NCBI GenBank assembly: GCA_002270565.1
Contig: NQMI01000008.1
Coordinates: forward strand, 128,807 to 192,806
DNA: 64,000 nt
Direction of reading: 5' to 3'
DNA from: Stenocarpella maydis
Lineage: Eukaryota; Ascomycota; Sordariomycetes; Diaporthales; Diaporthaceae
The notes under the pieces were generated by a model. It worked only from the letters and a program-made list of their open reading frames with translations. It did not search any database and was not told where the DNA came from. Positions 9,938-22,500 of the stretch are shown one piece after another. Numbering within the stretch: position 1 is the first letter of the stretch; every line of letters starts with the position of its first letter. Position numbers and translations under genes: made by a program.

Positions 9938-12705
9938 ATGGCAGAAACTGACCTCTCTTTGGGGCGTGTCGAGTCGGCCCTCGACGACATCACCAGCCTC
10001 GCCTTCAACATGAGCAACCAAGGCGAAGCCCTCAACCAGGCGCCCGTGTCCCTCTCGGGCATGGTGTCCACACTGGTACCTGTCTCCATCACCGCCGGCG
10101 CCTACTTCCTCATCTTTCTCATTCTGCGGAAAAGCAACAGGCGCTACTATGCACCGCGCTCTTACATCGGCAGCCTTCGCGAGAGCGAGCGCACCCCGGC
10201 CTTGCCAGATGGCTATCTGAACTGGATCGGCCGCTTCTGGAAGATACCCGACAGCCTGGCTCTCCAGACCCAGTCATTGGACTCGTATCTCTACCTGCGA
10301 TTCATCCGCGTACGTGCCAGTGTCCTGCCCCCTCATCAGCGCCCAGTCCGCGCATCTTACTGACCTGGTCACCTTGCCCACAGATGACGGTTGTTATCTG
10401 CTTCGTGGGATGCTGCATAACCTGGCCTGTCCTCTTCCCGGTCAACATCACCGGCGGCGGTGGCCAGAAGCAGCTCGACATTCTTTCCTATGCCAACATC
10501 AACCCCAAGACCCAGAGCAACCGCTACTATGCCCACGTGTTTGTCGCCTGGGTCTACTACGGCTTCGTCATGTATCTGATCTTCCGTGAATGTCTATACT
10601 ACATCAACCTCCGCCAGGCTTTCCTCATCAGCCCTTTTTACGCCAACCGCGTGTCCTCGAGGACAGTCCTGTTCACCTCGGTCCCTGACAACTATCTGGA
10701 AGAGAGGGCGCTACGCAAGATTTTCGGAAACTCGGTCAAGAACATCTGGATCAACCACGACATCAAGGAGGTCGAGAAGCTGGTGGAGGAGCGAGACAAG
10801 GTGGCCTTCAAGCTGGAGAAGGCCGAGGTGAAGCTCATCAAGCTTGCCAACAAGGAGCGCATCAAGAACTCCAAGGGCGCACCGGCCGAGAACGCTCACC
10901 CTCCGCTGGATGCCGAGTCTGGCAGCGTCGCTAGCAGATGGGTCCCGCAGAAGAAGCGGCCCACGCATCGCACCGGACCCCTGGGGCTGATCGGCAAGAA
11001 GGTAGACACCATTGACTGGTGCCGCGCCGAGCTGGCCAGGCTCATCCCAGAGGCAGAAGCCGCACAGGCCAAATATATGTCTGGCGGCCACAAGAAGATC
11101 CCCGCCGTGTTCATCGAGTTCAAGAGCCAGGCCGAGGCCGAGACGGCCTACCAAGTCCTCGCACACTACACTCCTCTCAGCATGGCCCCCTCATACATCG
11201 GTATCACCCCGCAGGACGTTGTCTGGAGCTCTCTGTCCATCTCGTGGTGGCAGAAGCTTGTCCGACGGTACGCTGTCATTGGATTCATCACCGCCATGAT
11301 TATCTTTTGGGCCATCCCCGTGGGTGTCGTCGGTATCATCAGCAATGTGTCCTACCTCGAGAACCTGTCCTTCTTGACATGGCTCAAACAAATCCCCGAC
11401 ATCATCATGGGCGTGGTCACCGGTCTTCTTCCATCGGTCGCACTCGCAATCTTGATGTCGCTGGTCCCCGTTGTCATGAGACTCTGTGCGAAGCTGTCTG
11501 GGGAGCCCTCATACTCGCGTATCGAGCTTTTCACGCAAAACTCATATTTCGCATTCCAGGTCATCCAGGTCTTCCTGATCACTACCGTCACTTCATCTGC
11601 ATCGGCAGTCGTTGACCAGATCCGTGAAAACCCGACGGCTGTCACATCGATTCTGGCGAATAGTCTTCCCAAGTCGACCAATTTCTACATCTCCTACTTC
11701 ATTGTCCAGGGTCTGACCATTGCCTCGAACGTCATCTCCCAAGTCGTCGGATTTGTCGTCTTCGAAATCCTTTACAGGTACCTTGCCGGTACCCCTCGCG
11801 CCCTCTACACCAAGTGGGCCAATCTCAGCGCCATCTCATGGGGAAGCACCTTGCCCATTTATACTAATCTCACGGTGATTGCCATCACCTACGCAGCGAT
11901 CGCTCCTCTAATCCTTGGGTGGGCCACTGTCGGGATGGCATTGTTCTACTTTGCTTGGCGGTACAACGTTCTGTTTGTTACGGACACCCAGATCGACACG
12001 CGAGGCCTCATTTACCCTCGCGCACTGAAGCAGCTGTTCACCGGAATCTACCTGAGCGAGCTCTGCTTGATTGGTCTTTTTGGTGCTTCCGTGGCCATCG
12101 GGCCCCTGGTGCTCATGATTGCCTTCCTCGTCTTTACTGTCCTCTTCAACCTCAGCCTCAACAACGCTCTGGACCCGCTCCTGTACAATCTCCCGCAGAG
12201 TTTGATGGCAGAGGAAGAACAACGACGTGCGGGCCTGGAAGCGACGGTCAGCGACGAGAAGGCGGTGGCGAACGGCACGGGCTACACAACGGTGAGCGAC
12301 GCCGAAATCTCAAGCCCATGGGCCCGAAAGCACATGATTACTGACCTGTGGCAGCATTCTCCGGGTGGCCAGCCGAAGAAGGCCAACTTCATCGTCAAGT
12401 TCCTAAAGCCCTGGGTCTACGCTGACTACTTCACACTGCGTTCATACCTGCCCCAACGCGAAATCAACTTTGGAGTGACAGACAAGTTGGAGGCACAAGC
12501 ATACCTGCCGCACGTTGTAACATCACAGCCTCCGCTGCTCTGGATCCCACGCGACCAGGCTGGTGTTTCGGCGCAAGAGGTCGCGCACACGGGCAAGGTG
12601 ATCCCGATCACTGACGAGGGCTGCGAGTTGAACGACAAGAACAAGCTCGTGTGGGATCAGGATGGCGCACGGCCGCCTGTATGGGAAGAGAAAGTCATAT
12701 ACTGA
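9938..12705 (+). CDS. Csc1/OSCA/TMEM63-family calcium-permeable cation channel
   Basis: There are two exons, 9938-10309 and 10384-12705. The 74-bp GT-AG intron has a TTACTGAC branch site and phase 0. The product is 897 aa. Domain order matches fungal RSN1/PHM7 relatives. The N-terminal membrane segment (SITAGAYFLIFLIL, then RRYYAPRSYIG) is followed by further helices and a cytosolic domain (about 200-390) with the typical RTVLFTSVP and FIEFKSQAEAETAYQ segments. Next comes the DUF221 membrane core (SLVPVVMRLCAKLSGEPSYS, YFAFQVIQVFLITT, LPIYTNLTVIAITYA). The acidic/polar tail ends PPVWEEKVIY. The family conducts cations under hyperosmotic or membrane stress; plasma membrane or endomembrane location is inferred from that. 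The C/T-rich leader upstream suggests a conventional promoter. The family call is secure; the exact paralogue is not. Confidence 0.93.
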
Positions 12706-13573
12706 TTTTGCCTCTCTGGCATTATGTCGAGCTCGATCTTCGGATTTGAGGGACAGGGACACCGACTGACCGACTGTGGGTGGCGTGGAATGCTGTGCCG
12801 GACGTGGTCAGTATGGAGTTGATGAGCAAGGAACGATTTCAAAATGGCAAACGCGCCACGGTTCTAGACTGACGCATGGCTCTGGGTCTGGATTCGCGAT
12901 ATACCCGGTTTCTATCTCAAAAGGACGAGGCTTTTCTGGATGTGTTAGGACGGCGACGAGACAATGGGGTTATGATACCACGTATTTTTAATGGCTATTA
13001 GAAATCACTCACACACTAGGAAAAGGATCCAGTCCGCCATTCCCTGACCACCTGCGGTGCTATGACTTTGCGATTTAAGAGAAGGTGCTCTTCTTTATAT
13101 GGGTTCGGAACGACGCCATGGTCGAGGACCACATGTGCAGCTAACTAGAGAATTTACGACCAGAATCTGGCCACCTTTTCACATTGCTTCTGATGGTGGG
13201 GGCTTTGTATGCAGACTAGGACAAAATGGCCCTCGTGGGAGAATTGTATCAATATCAGTTACTACTTGGAATTCGCCCTTCAACTGCTACAGAGAGGAGG
13301 TGGTCCGTGCACCAGGAGAGCACCACCATTAAAGGCGTCCCGTCCCCGAGTCGCCCGGAGACGATCGCCACATTGTTCCAAAGACGCTGTCCGACAGCCA
13401 GTCCATCCTCGTGGCTTGAAAAGACAGCCGCACTGCTGTGGACGGCAGACTCACACATAGGATTGGCGTGATGGCTGCTCCTACGGCCTGAACCCTCAAC
13501 CACGCCAAAACCAGCCAGAGATCCTACTCACTGCATGTGGCCTCCCCGACCATCCGTTAGACCTGCTCATCCC
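12706..13573. other. Intergenic region between tandem genes
   Basis: This is the 3' flank of the Csc1-like gene and the promoter of the PLC-like gene. Short frames only; nothing recognisable apart from the TATA box at its right end. Confidence 0.6.
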
Positions 13574-13581
13574 TATAAATA
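13574..13581 (+). promoter_or_regulatory. TATA box of the PLC-like gene
   Basis: TATAAATA lies 29 bases before the ATG at 13610. That is close, so the 5' leader must be very short or initiation very near the ATG. Confidence 0.6.
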
Positions 13582-13609
13582 GAGAAGCTCGTCAGCTATA
13601 TCTTCCATC

Positions 13610-14803
13610 ATGTTCGCCTCTCAGGCGAGAAGAAGCCGCACGAACGTCGCCGCTCTGGCAGTGCTGGTGATTGTCAGCTTCTTCCTGGTCCTGCAACTCT
13701 CCAACTCGCCCTTACGGACCATGGCGTGGTCATCACCCGAGAAGATGCCATCTTACAAGAACTACACCTCATCATTCTCCTTCGACCTGGACAGGTCGGT
13801 ACATCCCGACTGGATGGCGGCTGTGCCGGACCAGGCCAGCCTGGCCAGCCTGTCGATCCCTGGGACGCACGACACCGAGACCTTTGACCTGGTGGACAAC
13901 ATCAAGATGCAGTGCCAGAACCATGACCTGAGGACACAGCTCAAGGCGGGGTTGCGGTATTTTGACATCAGAGGCCGCCTGGTTGTGAACGACGACACCG
14001 GCAGCGAGGGGACGGCCCCGGTCATTGGCATCTTCCACGCGCAGGTCTACACGGGCTACACGCTCGAGGACGTCCTCGTCACGCTCTTTGAGTTCCTGGA
14101 CCAACACCCCACGGAGGGGATCATCATGAGGCTGAAACAGGAGGGCCCGCCGGTGCGCAGGTCGCCCGACGGGACCATCCAGGGCGAGGGCGAGGGCGAG
14201 GCGGAGGAGGCAGCCTCCGCGACGCACAAGACGACCTTCGAGGAGGCCTTCAACCACTACCGCCTCGCCAACGCCCGCACGGCGCCCGGCAGCACCAGGC
14301 ACCTCCTGGTCCCGTGGCCGCTCCCGTCCGCCCCCGCCGGCACGCCGCTCCTGCCGACCATGGCGCAGCTGCGCGGCCGGGTCATGGTGCTGCACGAGTT
14401 CCCCTCCGCGGACCCGGGGGCCAGCTACGGGGTCCCCTGGACGTCGCCGCACATCAGCCTCGAGGACCTCTGGGTCATAGTGGACCTGGAGCACCTCGAG
14501 GACAAGTGGCGGGCGATCCGCCAAAGCCTCGAGGCGGCTGCCGCGAGCCCGCCGGGCGCCGACGTGCTGTTCCTCAGCCACCTCAGCGCGAGCGTCGGGG
14601 TCATCCCGATCGAGGCGGCGGCCGGCCCGGCGGGGGCGGTCAACGGCTCGGTGATCGAGGGCATGAACGACCGGACGGGCCGGCTGCTTGAGGGGGCCGC
14701 CGAGGATGGCCCGCGGGCCAAGACTGGGGTGATCATGGCGGATTTCCCCGGCCAGAGGCTGGTGGATGCTATCCTGGCGAGAAACGCCTGGCTGACGGGC
14801 TGA
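13610..14803 (+). CDS. PI-PLC X-domain-like phosphodiesterase, membrane-anchored or secreted (397 aa)
   Basis: Single exon. An N-terminal basic stretch (RRSR) precedes one hydrophobic segment at about residues 13-31 (NVAALAVLVIVSFFLVLQL), a signal anchor or signal peptide. The catalytic-type region fits the bacterial-like phosphatidylinositol phospholipase C fold. It has SIPGTHDTE with His87, then LKAGLRYFDIRG with Asp119 and Arg121, then GIFHAQVY with His143, and later GRVMVLHEF and GVIMADFPG near the C-terminus. The two histidines match the usual general acid/base pair of this fold. An acidic low-complexity insert (EGEGEGEAEEAA) lies at about residues 190-205. The substrate could be a phosphoinositide or a GPI-like lipid; the sequence does not decide. 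Third-position GC is very high from about 14150 onward. Confidence 0.88.
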   Translation: MFASQARRSRTNVAALAVLVIVSFFLVLQLSNSPLRTMAWSSPEKMPSYKNYTSSFSFDLDRSVHPDWMAAVPDQASLASLSIPGTHDTETFDLVDNIKMQCQNHDLRTQLKAGLRYFDIRGRLVVNDDTGSEGTAPVIGIFHAQVYTGYTLEDVLVTLFEFLDQHPTEGIIMRLKQEGPPVRRSPDGTIQGEGEGEAEEAASATHKTTFEEAFNHYRLANARTAPGSTRHLLVPWPLPSAPAGTPLLPTMAQLRGRVMVLHEFPSADPGASYGVPWTSPHISLEDLWVIVDLEHLEDKWRAIRQSLEAAAASPPGADVLFLSHLSASVGVIPIEAAAGPAGAVNGSVIEGMNDRTGRLLEGAAEDGPRAKTGVIMADFPGQRLVDAILARNAWLTG

Positions 14804-17383
14804 GGGTGGCGACCCGGGGTGGTAGGTCTGAATCTTCTCAACATCTACCTCGCTTTCACACACACTGAGGATCTCGCACGAGCTGGATACAAGAGCATTT
14901 AGCCGCATACAACATTTTTCATGAGCAAAACACTGGAATCAATATGAACACGAGCGAGACACGGGGGGGGGGGGGGGGGGGATACCAAAGGTACGCGCGC
15001 GCCCCGTCATTCTTGGACGGACAGACAGATAAATGCCCTACCATCATTAGAGGACGGCCGCGCCGCCGCCGCCGCCAAAAGTGTGACAGCTGGCCATGAC
15101 AATCAACACCTCGTCTTGACGCACGCGGCGATAACACCCCGCCCTTGACAAGAAGTACTACATTGTAGCAGAATACAAGAGACATCTGGAGAATGGTAAA
15201 TGAGGGTCCGGCATAGCACTCAACAACGTGATAACATGGCACTACAAAAGAAAGAGACAACCAAGTATGTATCGTGTAGATGTAGTAGGGGCCAACTAAT
15301 CCTCAACAGGGGTCTGCCAGTCTCACGGCCAGCACACGCGAGAGAGAGAGAGAGGGAGGGAGACGCGACCTTCGTCCCGGGGACTGTCGACCATGTCCTA
15401 CCACCCGTGCCTACCTGCTGTGACACACGACGGAGCCTGCAAGCCGGTGCTCTCCGAATTCCAGTCCTACAAACAAACAAAGTCGTCTCTCGTGATCACT
15501 ACTTCCCCAGGGGCGCAAGCCAGGGGGCGAGCCGAGGCCCCACGGGCGAACACCGGAGGTCCTGACGACAAACAACTCTGGCATCCATATCATACAGGCA
15601 TCTATCACGGCTCATCTGCCGAGCTACGCATGTGGAAATTGCTCCCTTGTCGTTGCGGCCCCGAGGGCTTGGGACACGGTTCTGGCAGGGCCGGTTCCAA
15701 AAACACTGACCACCCCCCCCCCCCCCACAAAAGAGAAAAAAAAAAAGCGATGATGACTTACATGCTCAAATACTGGGCTGATTAAGTTCCCCGGTAATAA
15801 ATGTGCCCATGATGGAGAAATGGTATAGTGAATAGGGCATATATTCATCGCAGATCCGCATCTTGGACTATCATTGCACGAATGTGATAAATCTAGCTTT
15901 GCAGGGGGGATTTGGCACCTTTTTCTTCTTTTTTTGTTATTTACTATCTTATTGCATGTGAAGCCACAGTAACAGCGCCCTCTCGGCTGCAGCCCAGGTG
16001 CCGATCGCGCATATGCGCGCGAGGAATGCTGGCGCCCTAAAACATCTTGAAACGAAAACCCTCGCTCCCGCTCCCGCAGTTTTGTTCGGCGCCGGCACAA
16101 GCGTATCTTCGGGGAGCCGGTAGGCGGCTTTTTGGGGTTGAACAGACAACTCCGAATCCGGACGGAGAGAGTCCGCCCACCTCAGCTGGGAAACGAGCAC
16201 CCACTAGACTCAATAGGGATTGGCGGGCTGGGAGCCCATGGTCTAGCCTTAAAAGCAAACCCCGGCCTCGGGTTCGGCTCCACGGGCGCCACACAGGCCT
16301 TGCCGCTCCCCGATGATCTCATGGCGTGTGCTCCCCCAATTTCTCCATGAGGGACCTTCCAAAGGTAGACAGAAAGAAAATAAAAGAAGGTTTCCGCACT
16401 AGCGCGCTTATCTCCGACTGTGTGAAAGTGGGATCAACAAACGCCTTGTGTGCCTATATGTGCGTGCCCGACCGGTCGTAAACCGAACTCTTTCCGGAAA
16501 CGTCAATGGTCTATCTGTGCAACCCCTATCGGCCTGCATAACATGTTCGTTTCTTTGTGCGCTCTACTGCAGCCTGCTGGCTGTTCCTGCGAGGACGCCG
16601 TCGATCGTCGTTCCCGAGTGTATTAGTTCAGGGGTTGTGCGGACGTCGGCGGTTGTTTTCGTGTTTGATTGCGCGTCTCTACCTCGATGGTCTGTGATTC
16701 GTCCCCGTGGGTTCAGCTAATGCACATGGGCGACCTGCTGAGCCTGCGGGGGGGGACTCTTGAGGGTGGGAGGCCAAATGATCGAATCGAATTCTTTGGA
16801 TTGAGTTCGTATCACTCGGTTCAGGTTGTGAACACAATATTGTGTGAGATTCGCTTCACGCCTGGCGTCCTATGTACAATCCCTTCGAATTATAGCCCTC
16901 TGACCAGTCGCGGTCTTCAGCCCGGAATACTGGAGAGGTGCACCTCGCTTTGGTGTGGGAATCGGTCCGATCCGAGCACGATATACTGTACACACATTCG
17001 GCTTTCTCTTGCTCGTCCAACGACCGACCACACTGTCGAAATCAGTTCTCGGCCGGAGATAGTAGACACTAGAAGTAGTAGAAATGGCAGCTCTCGTTGG
17101 TGCCTTGCCCAGGCGGGCCCACACGAGTAGACTGCATGCAATAACCCATTTTATGACGCAAAAACCAGAGACGCAATCCTTATCCAGTGGCCCTACCCTC
17201 AAAACATGCCGGTAAAAAAAAAAACTAACGCCACCCTGGTATTTCCAAATGTACAACGCCGATGATGGGACTCGTGTAGAAAGACGGCCGCCAAAAGAAT
17301 TCGTGTTCGTCGTGAGACGTCTCGACAGACCATTTGAGGAGGTAGCCAGCGGTTCATGGGCCGCCACAAGTCTCTCCTTGGTT
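14804..17383. other. Intergenic region with homopolymer tracts, no gene recognised
   Basis: About 2.6 kb between the convergent PLC-like (+) and WSC-like (-) genes. It contains a run of 19 G at 14963-14981, a CCG-type triplet run near 15060-15075, a GA-rich run near 15341-15361 and a C-run followed by an A-run near 15713-15746. Frames on both strands are short and unrecognised. Confidence 0.6.
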
Positions 17384-18867
17384 CTAGTCGTCTTCGGGAT
17401 CGGGGTTTGTGACGCGGAATGCCCTGGGAGGTTGGTGCACTCTTCGCGAATAGTCCTGGTCGTCTCGGATCGTATTGAAGCTGTCGTGGCTTGCGGTGCG
17501 GTACAGCCCGACCTTGGGGTCCAGACGAGGATCCAGGGGTTTCATGCTCATTCTCCTGCTCTGGGATAGGTAGCTGCTTTCCTCGTCCATCGGCATCCCG
17601 TATCCCACGCTGGACATGGTGCCCGTCTTTGACATAATTCCAGCTGAACTGCCTCGGCGGTGGGCCATGGAAGCGGCATTCATCGGTTCCTCTTCGGCTT
17701 GCATCTTCCTGTTGTGTCGGCGGAACATGAAGGCCCCGAATATGAAAGCTGCTACGGCAGCAATGATACCCACGGTTAGGCCTGCAACTGCCCCTGTTCC
17801 TAGGCCTGAGCTGTCCGACTTAGCCGCCGGCGTGGACACGGTCGTAACTGTCTGAATAATGACAGTGCCCTCGCTCGTCACCGTCTGGACTGCCGTGATT
17901 GTTGTTGGTGTTCCTTCGGTGGCCGGCGGTTTGCTCGTGGGTTTTGGTGCGGTCGACTAGCAAGCTGGTTAGCTATTGTACCACAACAACGAATGGAGAC
18001 ACAAGGGAAAAAAGATCCATGAGAGCCCGTCGAACACAGCAGAGTTTGGAACATTGGTGACCTGACGGTCAAAAGAAAATGACAGAAAGCATACAATGGT
18101 CTCAGGTTCCGTAGTAGACGTAGACGTGGAAGTTGTAGAAGACTTGACACTGGTAAGCGAAGTGGAAGACAAATATGTAGTCTCAGTAGTTACTGAGGCC
18201 TGCACGATGGTCTCAGTCTTAGTCTCCTTCTGGATCTCAGTAGCGCTTGTAATCGCCAGTGCCTGAATCCCAGAGTCGTTAAGCGACCGTATAGACCACA
18301 CCCAGGGCGACCCTTGAGAAAGAGAAACGGATGTGGCAGGAGGGGCAGAATCAGATGTTTTCACTGGTGACGGGTTTCCGCGACCGAGAGCAAGGGACAA
18401 CTTACAGAAGTGGTTTTGGACGTGGCCGATGTGGGTTTGGACCCGCCCCCAGCTGTGCCGGAGGGTGAGGCGCTCAGGGCGATGTAGCCGTACACACCAT
18501 CACCACCACAGTAGTCACTCGGGTAGCCAGGGCAGGATGATTGACTTTGTCCACCAGTCAGCGAGAATTCCGGCACAAGATCGCGGGGGTGTACTAACCA
18601 GTTGCTTGTCGAGGTTTGGTCATCGGGACTGGGCACTATGTTTGAGCACCAACAGTCCTTGCCCTGCAGCACGGCAAAGGCATAGCCCCCGTTGTTGCAA
18701 GTTCCGTAGCACAGGCCTTGGGACTGGTATATCGAGTTGTCTGCTGATCCTTCTGCGGTGTTGGAGCTGGCACAATACGCGACTGGGTAGGTCGGCGCTG
18801 CGGAGGCAAAGCCCAAGAATACTGTGGCCAGGGCGACGATGGCCCCGGAGCACGCATGTCTGTACAT
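17384..18867 (-). CDS. WSC-domain cell-wall stress sensor-like membrane protein
   Basis: Four exons on the minus strand: 18867-18599, 18544-18406, 18262-18095 and 17956-17384, giving 382 aa. The start at 18867 opens a good signal peptide (MYRHACSGAIVALATVFLGFASA); an upstream in-frame ATG at 18912 would bury it. Splicing out 18545-18598 restores SNCQSSCPGYPSDYCGG, completing the cysteine pattern of a WSC domain (about residues 27-115) after GLCYGTCNNGGYAFAV and KDCWCSN. A Ser/Thr-rich, probably O-mannosylated stalk follows. One membrane helix (GAVAGLTVGIIAAVAAFIFGAFMF) precedes RRHNRK and a cytoplasmic tail with Ser and Asp/Glu clusters. This is the layout of yeast Wsc1-3 sensors feeding the wall-integrity Rho1/PKC pathway. 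Intron 2 (18263-18405) is the least certain: a nearer AG gives an immediate stop, so the acceptor after the CTTAAC branch was chosen. Confidence 0.85.
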
Positions 18868-19557
18868 GGCGGCGAGGGTCTGCTTGTGGGTTGGAGTGCT
18901 GCGCGTTGTCAACCAGAAGCCTGCCTGTTCTGTGGGGTCAGCATGGAGGCGTCAGAGGACGACGTTGAATAAGATGCCGGGCTGGAAAGTCGCATGTCGA
19001 GGAACAGGGACGAGGAGCGGCGGCCGAGGTGGAGGGTGGAGCAGCAAGCGACTGACCTTTCCACTCGGGGTACGGGGTGTTGATCAGATCAACAATTGAC
19101 GATCAATTGAGGCCCATTCAGCAGCATAAATATGTTTTAGGAGCGTATAAGGTGGTTGTCGGTCCCTGCCATCCCAAGAGGCTCCTCTCAGTAAATTGGT
19201 GGACGGTGGTGGAGCGTCGATCCGAGTCAAGGGTAATCGCGTGGCTTGTGCAGAAGCCAGGCGGCAGCACAAGATCGTGGGTCGGGCGGGCACAAGATAG
19301 TGCAGGGTATGTACCCCAATGCTCGACAAGCAGCCCAGAGGAAGGCTACAGCTGGTCGAGGGAGCTCAGAGCACTCGTGAGGGCGAGCAAGAACAAAGAC
19401 CCTCCCGAGACGCCTGTGACCAGGGCGCAGTCACCAGACAGCTCCCGCTTCTTTGGAGCGTCGCGATTCAAGTACTGGGAGGGCGTCGTCGAATTAGGTC
19501 CCACGGTGACTTCCCCAGCGAAGGAGAAGAGATAACAGGAGCACAGCAGCGCGGGTT

Positions 19558-19592
19558 GGGAGGAGGAGGAGGAGGAGGAGGAGGAGGAGGAG
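19558..19592. repeat. GGA trinucleotide microsatellite
   Basis: About eleven consecutive GGA units, with a second shorter run near 19675-19695. Confidence 0.85.
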
Positions 19593-22500
19593 AGGGGTTT
19601 GGGTGGATATGGCGGGAGGCGTGGTAGGAGGTGAGGTGAGGCAGCAGTGGCGAGGGGGGGAGTAGGACGAGGGGGGAGGAGGAGGAGGAGGAGGAAGAAT
19701 AAGATGGAAGGGCCGGAGATGGAATGGACGGATGGAATCAGGAAAAGTCGAAAAGAGATTGCCCTAGTGCTCGGTAGTGGGAGCCAGGGCAGGCCAGGGT
19801 GTGTGGAAAACAGGTGCAGAGGCCAAGCGAAGCGAGAGACAAGGCAGGAAAAGGCAAGACAGGCAGGCCGGGGTGAGACTGTGAAGCGCAAGTGCAGGTG
19901 GAGAGCGACAGGAGTGGTGAACGGAGGCACACACAGGCAGATAGCAGCCAGGCCAGGCCAGGCCAGACCTAACGAGACGAACGGACAGGCAAGCAAGGCG
20001 CAGGGAGAAGAGAGAACGGAGACAGTGCTGGGCCCGGGCGCCAATGGCTGCAGAATTAGGAAATGGAGACGACCCAAACGGACGAGACGTTGTGGAGCAG
20101 CAGCAGAGCAGCAACCAAGATCTTGCTGGCGGCCTGCCTTGCCTTGCTAGCCGAAAATAAGGGCGCCGGCTTTTTGGCCCAACCGACCTGTCAGGAGCTA
20201 CGTGGTGTTCACTAACAAACCACCGACGGGGTGCATGCAGTGAGGTCGCGGGAATACCCACAGCAAGTGAATGCCCTCGCCAACCCCTCTCTGCAACCTC
20301 TCTCTGCAACCCCTCTCTCTACACGGTAGAGTAACATGCATGCGTGCATATATCACTAAGTGTACATATAAACATTTTACTGTCGGCGACCTGACTGGCT
20401 CGCGAGTATGGCTAGCGCGGCATCACCTTGTCATCAGAGACAGTTCGACCTTCCGACAGCCACCACCACCGGCTCTGGTGCAAGGGCTGCATGTGCCCGT
20501 GGGTACCTGTGTGGGTACCCGTGTCGGTCGGTACCTTGGCCGCGTACCTGGAGTGGACAGGGAGCCAGGGGGTTGGGTTTTGGCCTTTACGTGCGTACTT
20601 GGCGGGCTGACGGAAGGCAGACGCAAACACAACAAGGTTCTATAATCGTACACAGCTTGCACTAAACAGGGGGGGCCGCCCTGTTTTATTATCACCACAA
20701 AAATTCTCGCTCCGTCCCCCGCTCGCCACCACAAACCACTGCCGCCTTCTCCTGTCTTCTATTATTCCTCCCTAGGTACTACACCATGTAGGTATCTAGT
20801 ATACTCTCTGTCTTCAGACTCTACTGGCTGGTGGTGCCATGCTTCCCCAGGAGAATAGCACCTTGGAAGAATCGAGCACAGCAAGCATGGCGGCAGAGCC
20901 TCAAAGCATCGCATGGACGCGGGCTGCCCTATAGCATCTCTCCTATTGCATCCCTCCTTTTTTAGCCTACACTATTTGTCCCGTCAATAGGGCTTCTCTT
21001 TGTCTCCTCGTCTTGTTGCTACCCCCATGCGGCCGTGGTGGTAACGCACCCCCCGAGCACGATTGACCGGCTGGAGCAAATTGCGTGGACGGGCACGTAT
21101 GTACTACTGCATGTGCCACGGAGAGCCTCGTCGGGAATCATGAGAGCCGGGCGACGCCGGCAGGGACATGGAATGAAGGAGACGGCTGCACAGACCAGAT
21201 CGCCGCTCGTCGAGATTGCCCGCCGCGGTTTGATTGCCACGGATCCCTGCCCATGTCGTCACTGCCTCCGCTATGGGCTGGGCCGTGGGCCGCCGTGGGG
21301 ACGCTGTGGGTGAAGACGTGAGATTGGCGTCTTCGTATGGGAGTCGCGTCGCCTCCAAGATAGCCTCACAACTCAAGCCCACGGCCCACCCCGCCGGATA
21401 GGGCCAAGCGCCGAGCAAAGCCTACCCACCCACCCGCGCCCACTACTACCTCCCTATCAACGAGCAAAGTTTAAAAATACAACAGAACAAAAAGAAAAAG
21501 AAAAACATGACAGCCGCCTGAGCCTAGCGTATCTTCCGTACACTACGCCGGCCGACATCCGTGGGCACACGTGGCCATCTACATGAAGTAAATGAGCGAG
21601 TCCCTGATATCTCGGGAGCCACGGCGACATGGGGCATCCAGGCTTGGCTTGGGCGTGGACATAAATGGTCAGTCATCAGTCGTGGAACTACCTACTTACA
21701 CGATACAAGACGATACGGCACAACGCCATCACGGCATGGTCGGCCACCGCGCACAGCCTGGCACAAGACAATTACAGCACACACAACAGTGGACACACCC
21801 CCATCTTGTGGGGGTGCGCCAGGTGTTACCCGCCTTACTATCGCCAATGTGCCTTCTGACACGTTATGGAGTACTTGCTAAAATAAAAGGGTACAAACCG
21901 CGACTCCGGCCGGGGTCGGGGTCGTCTTCGTGTTGATGACTCGCCGCCCCCCGGGGGGGGGGGACGGTCAGCCCTCATCAACAGCCAGCCAGTTGCCAGG
22001 CTTCGGTGGCTTTGAATTGGCCTTCTTGGACCAGCGCATACACATGCTGCTACACTAGAGAGGCATCTCACACGGCGCCTGACATGTCACCATGGAACCA
22101 TCATGGGCATCCACCACTGCCACAGCACAACAAATGTTGGGCTTGCCGCAACTGCCGTGCGGCCCACTCGCCCCCTCTGACCATTTGACAGAGATCCACT
22201 CCTCGTCCCTGGGGCAATGACATTGTAGTGTATATTATATCGTACAGCTGTATACTAAAAGCTCGGTCCTGATCGCCTTGCCCAGCAGCGAGGAGGGAGG
22301 GGTGTGTGTGACCATCCCCGCCACCATTGTGCGGACGGGCAGTCGACACACTGCTTCTGCGCGACATCGTGGACGCCACGGAGCTGCAGAAGGCGGCTGC
22401 ATGCGGCGTCGTCTGCGCCAGGACGAGGCCGTGCAGAAGACGACAAGCACACGCGGCGTTCAATCCGGACGCGTTATCTCGACGGGGATGGGCCGCAGGT

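Noticed and set aside
13772..14908. 378-codon minus-strand frame
   Set aside because: Antisense shadow of the PI-PLC-like gene, which has the conserved motifs.
19346..20077. 243-codon minus-strand frame, Pro/Leu/Ser-rich
   Set aside because: Lies in a C/T-rich promoter-like tract with poly-Ser from the GGA repeat; looks like a composition artefact.
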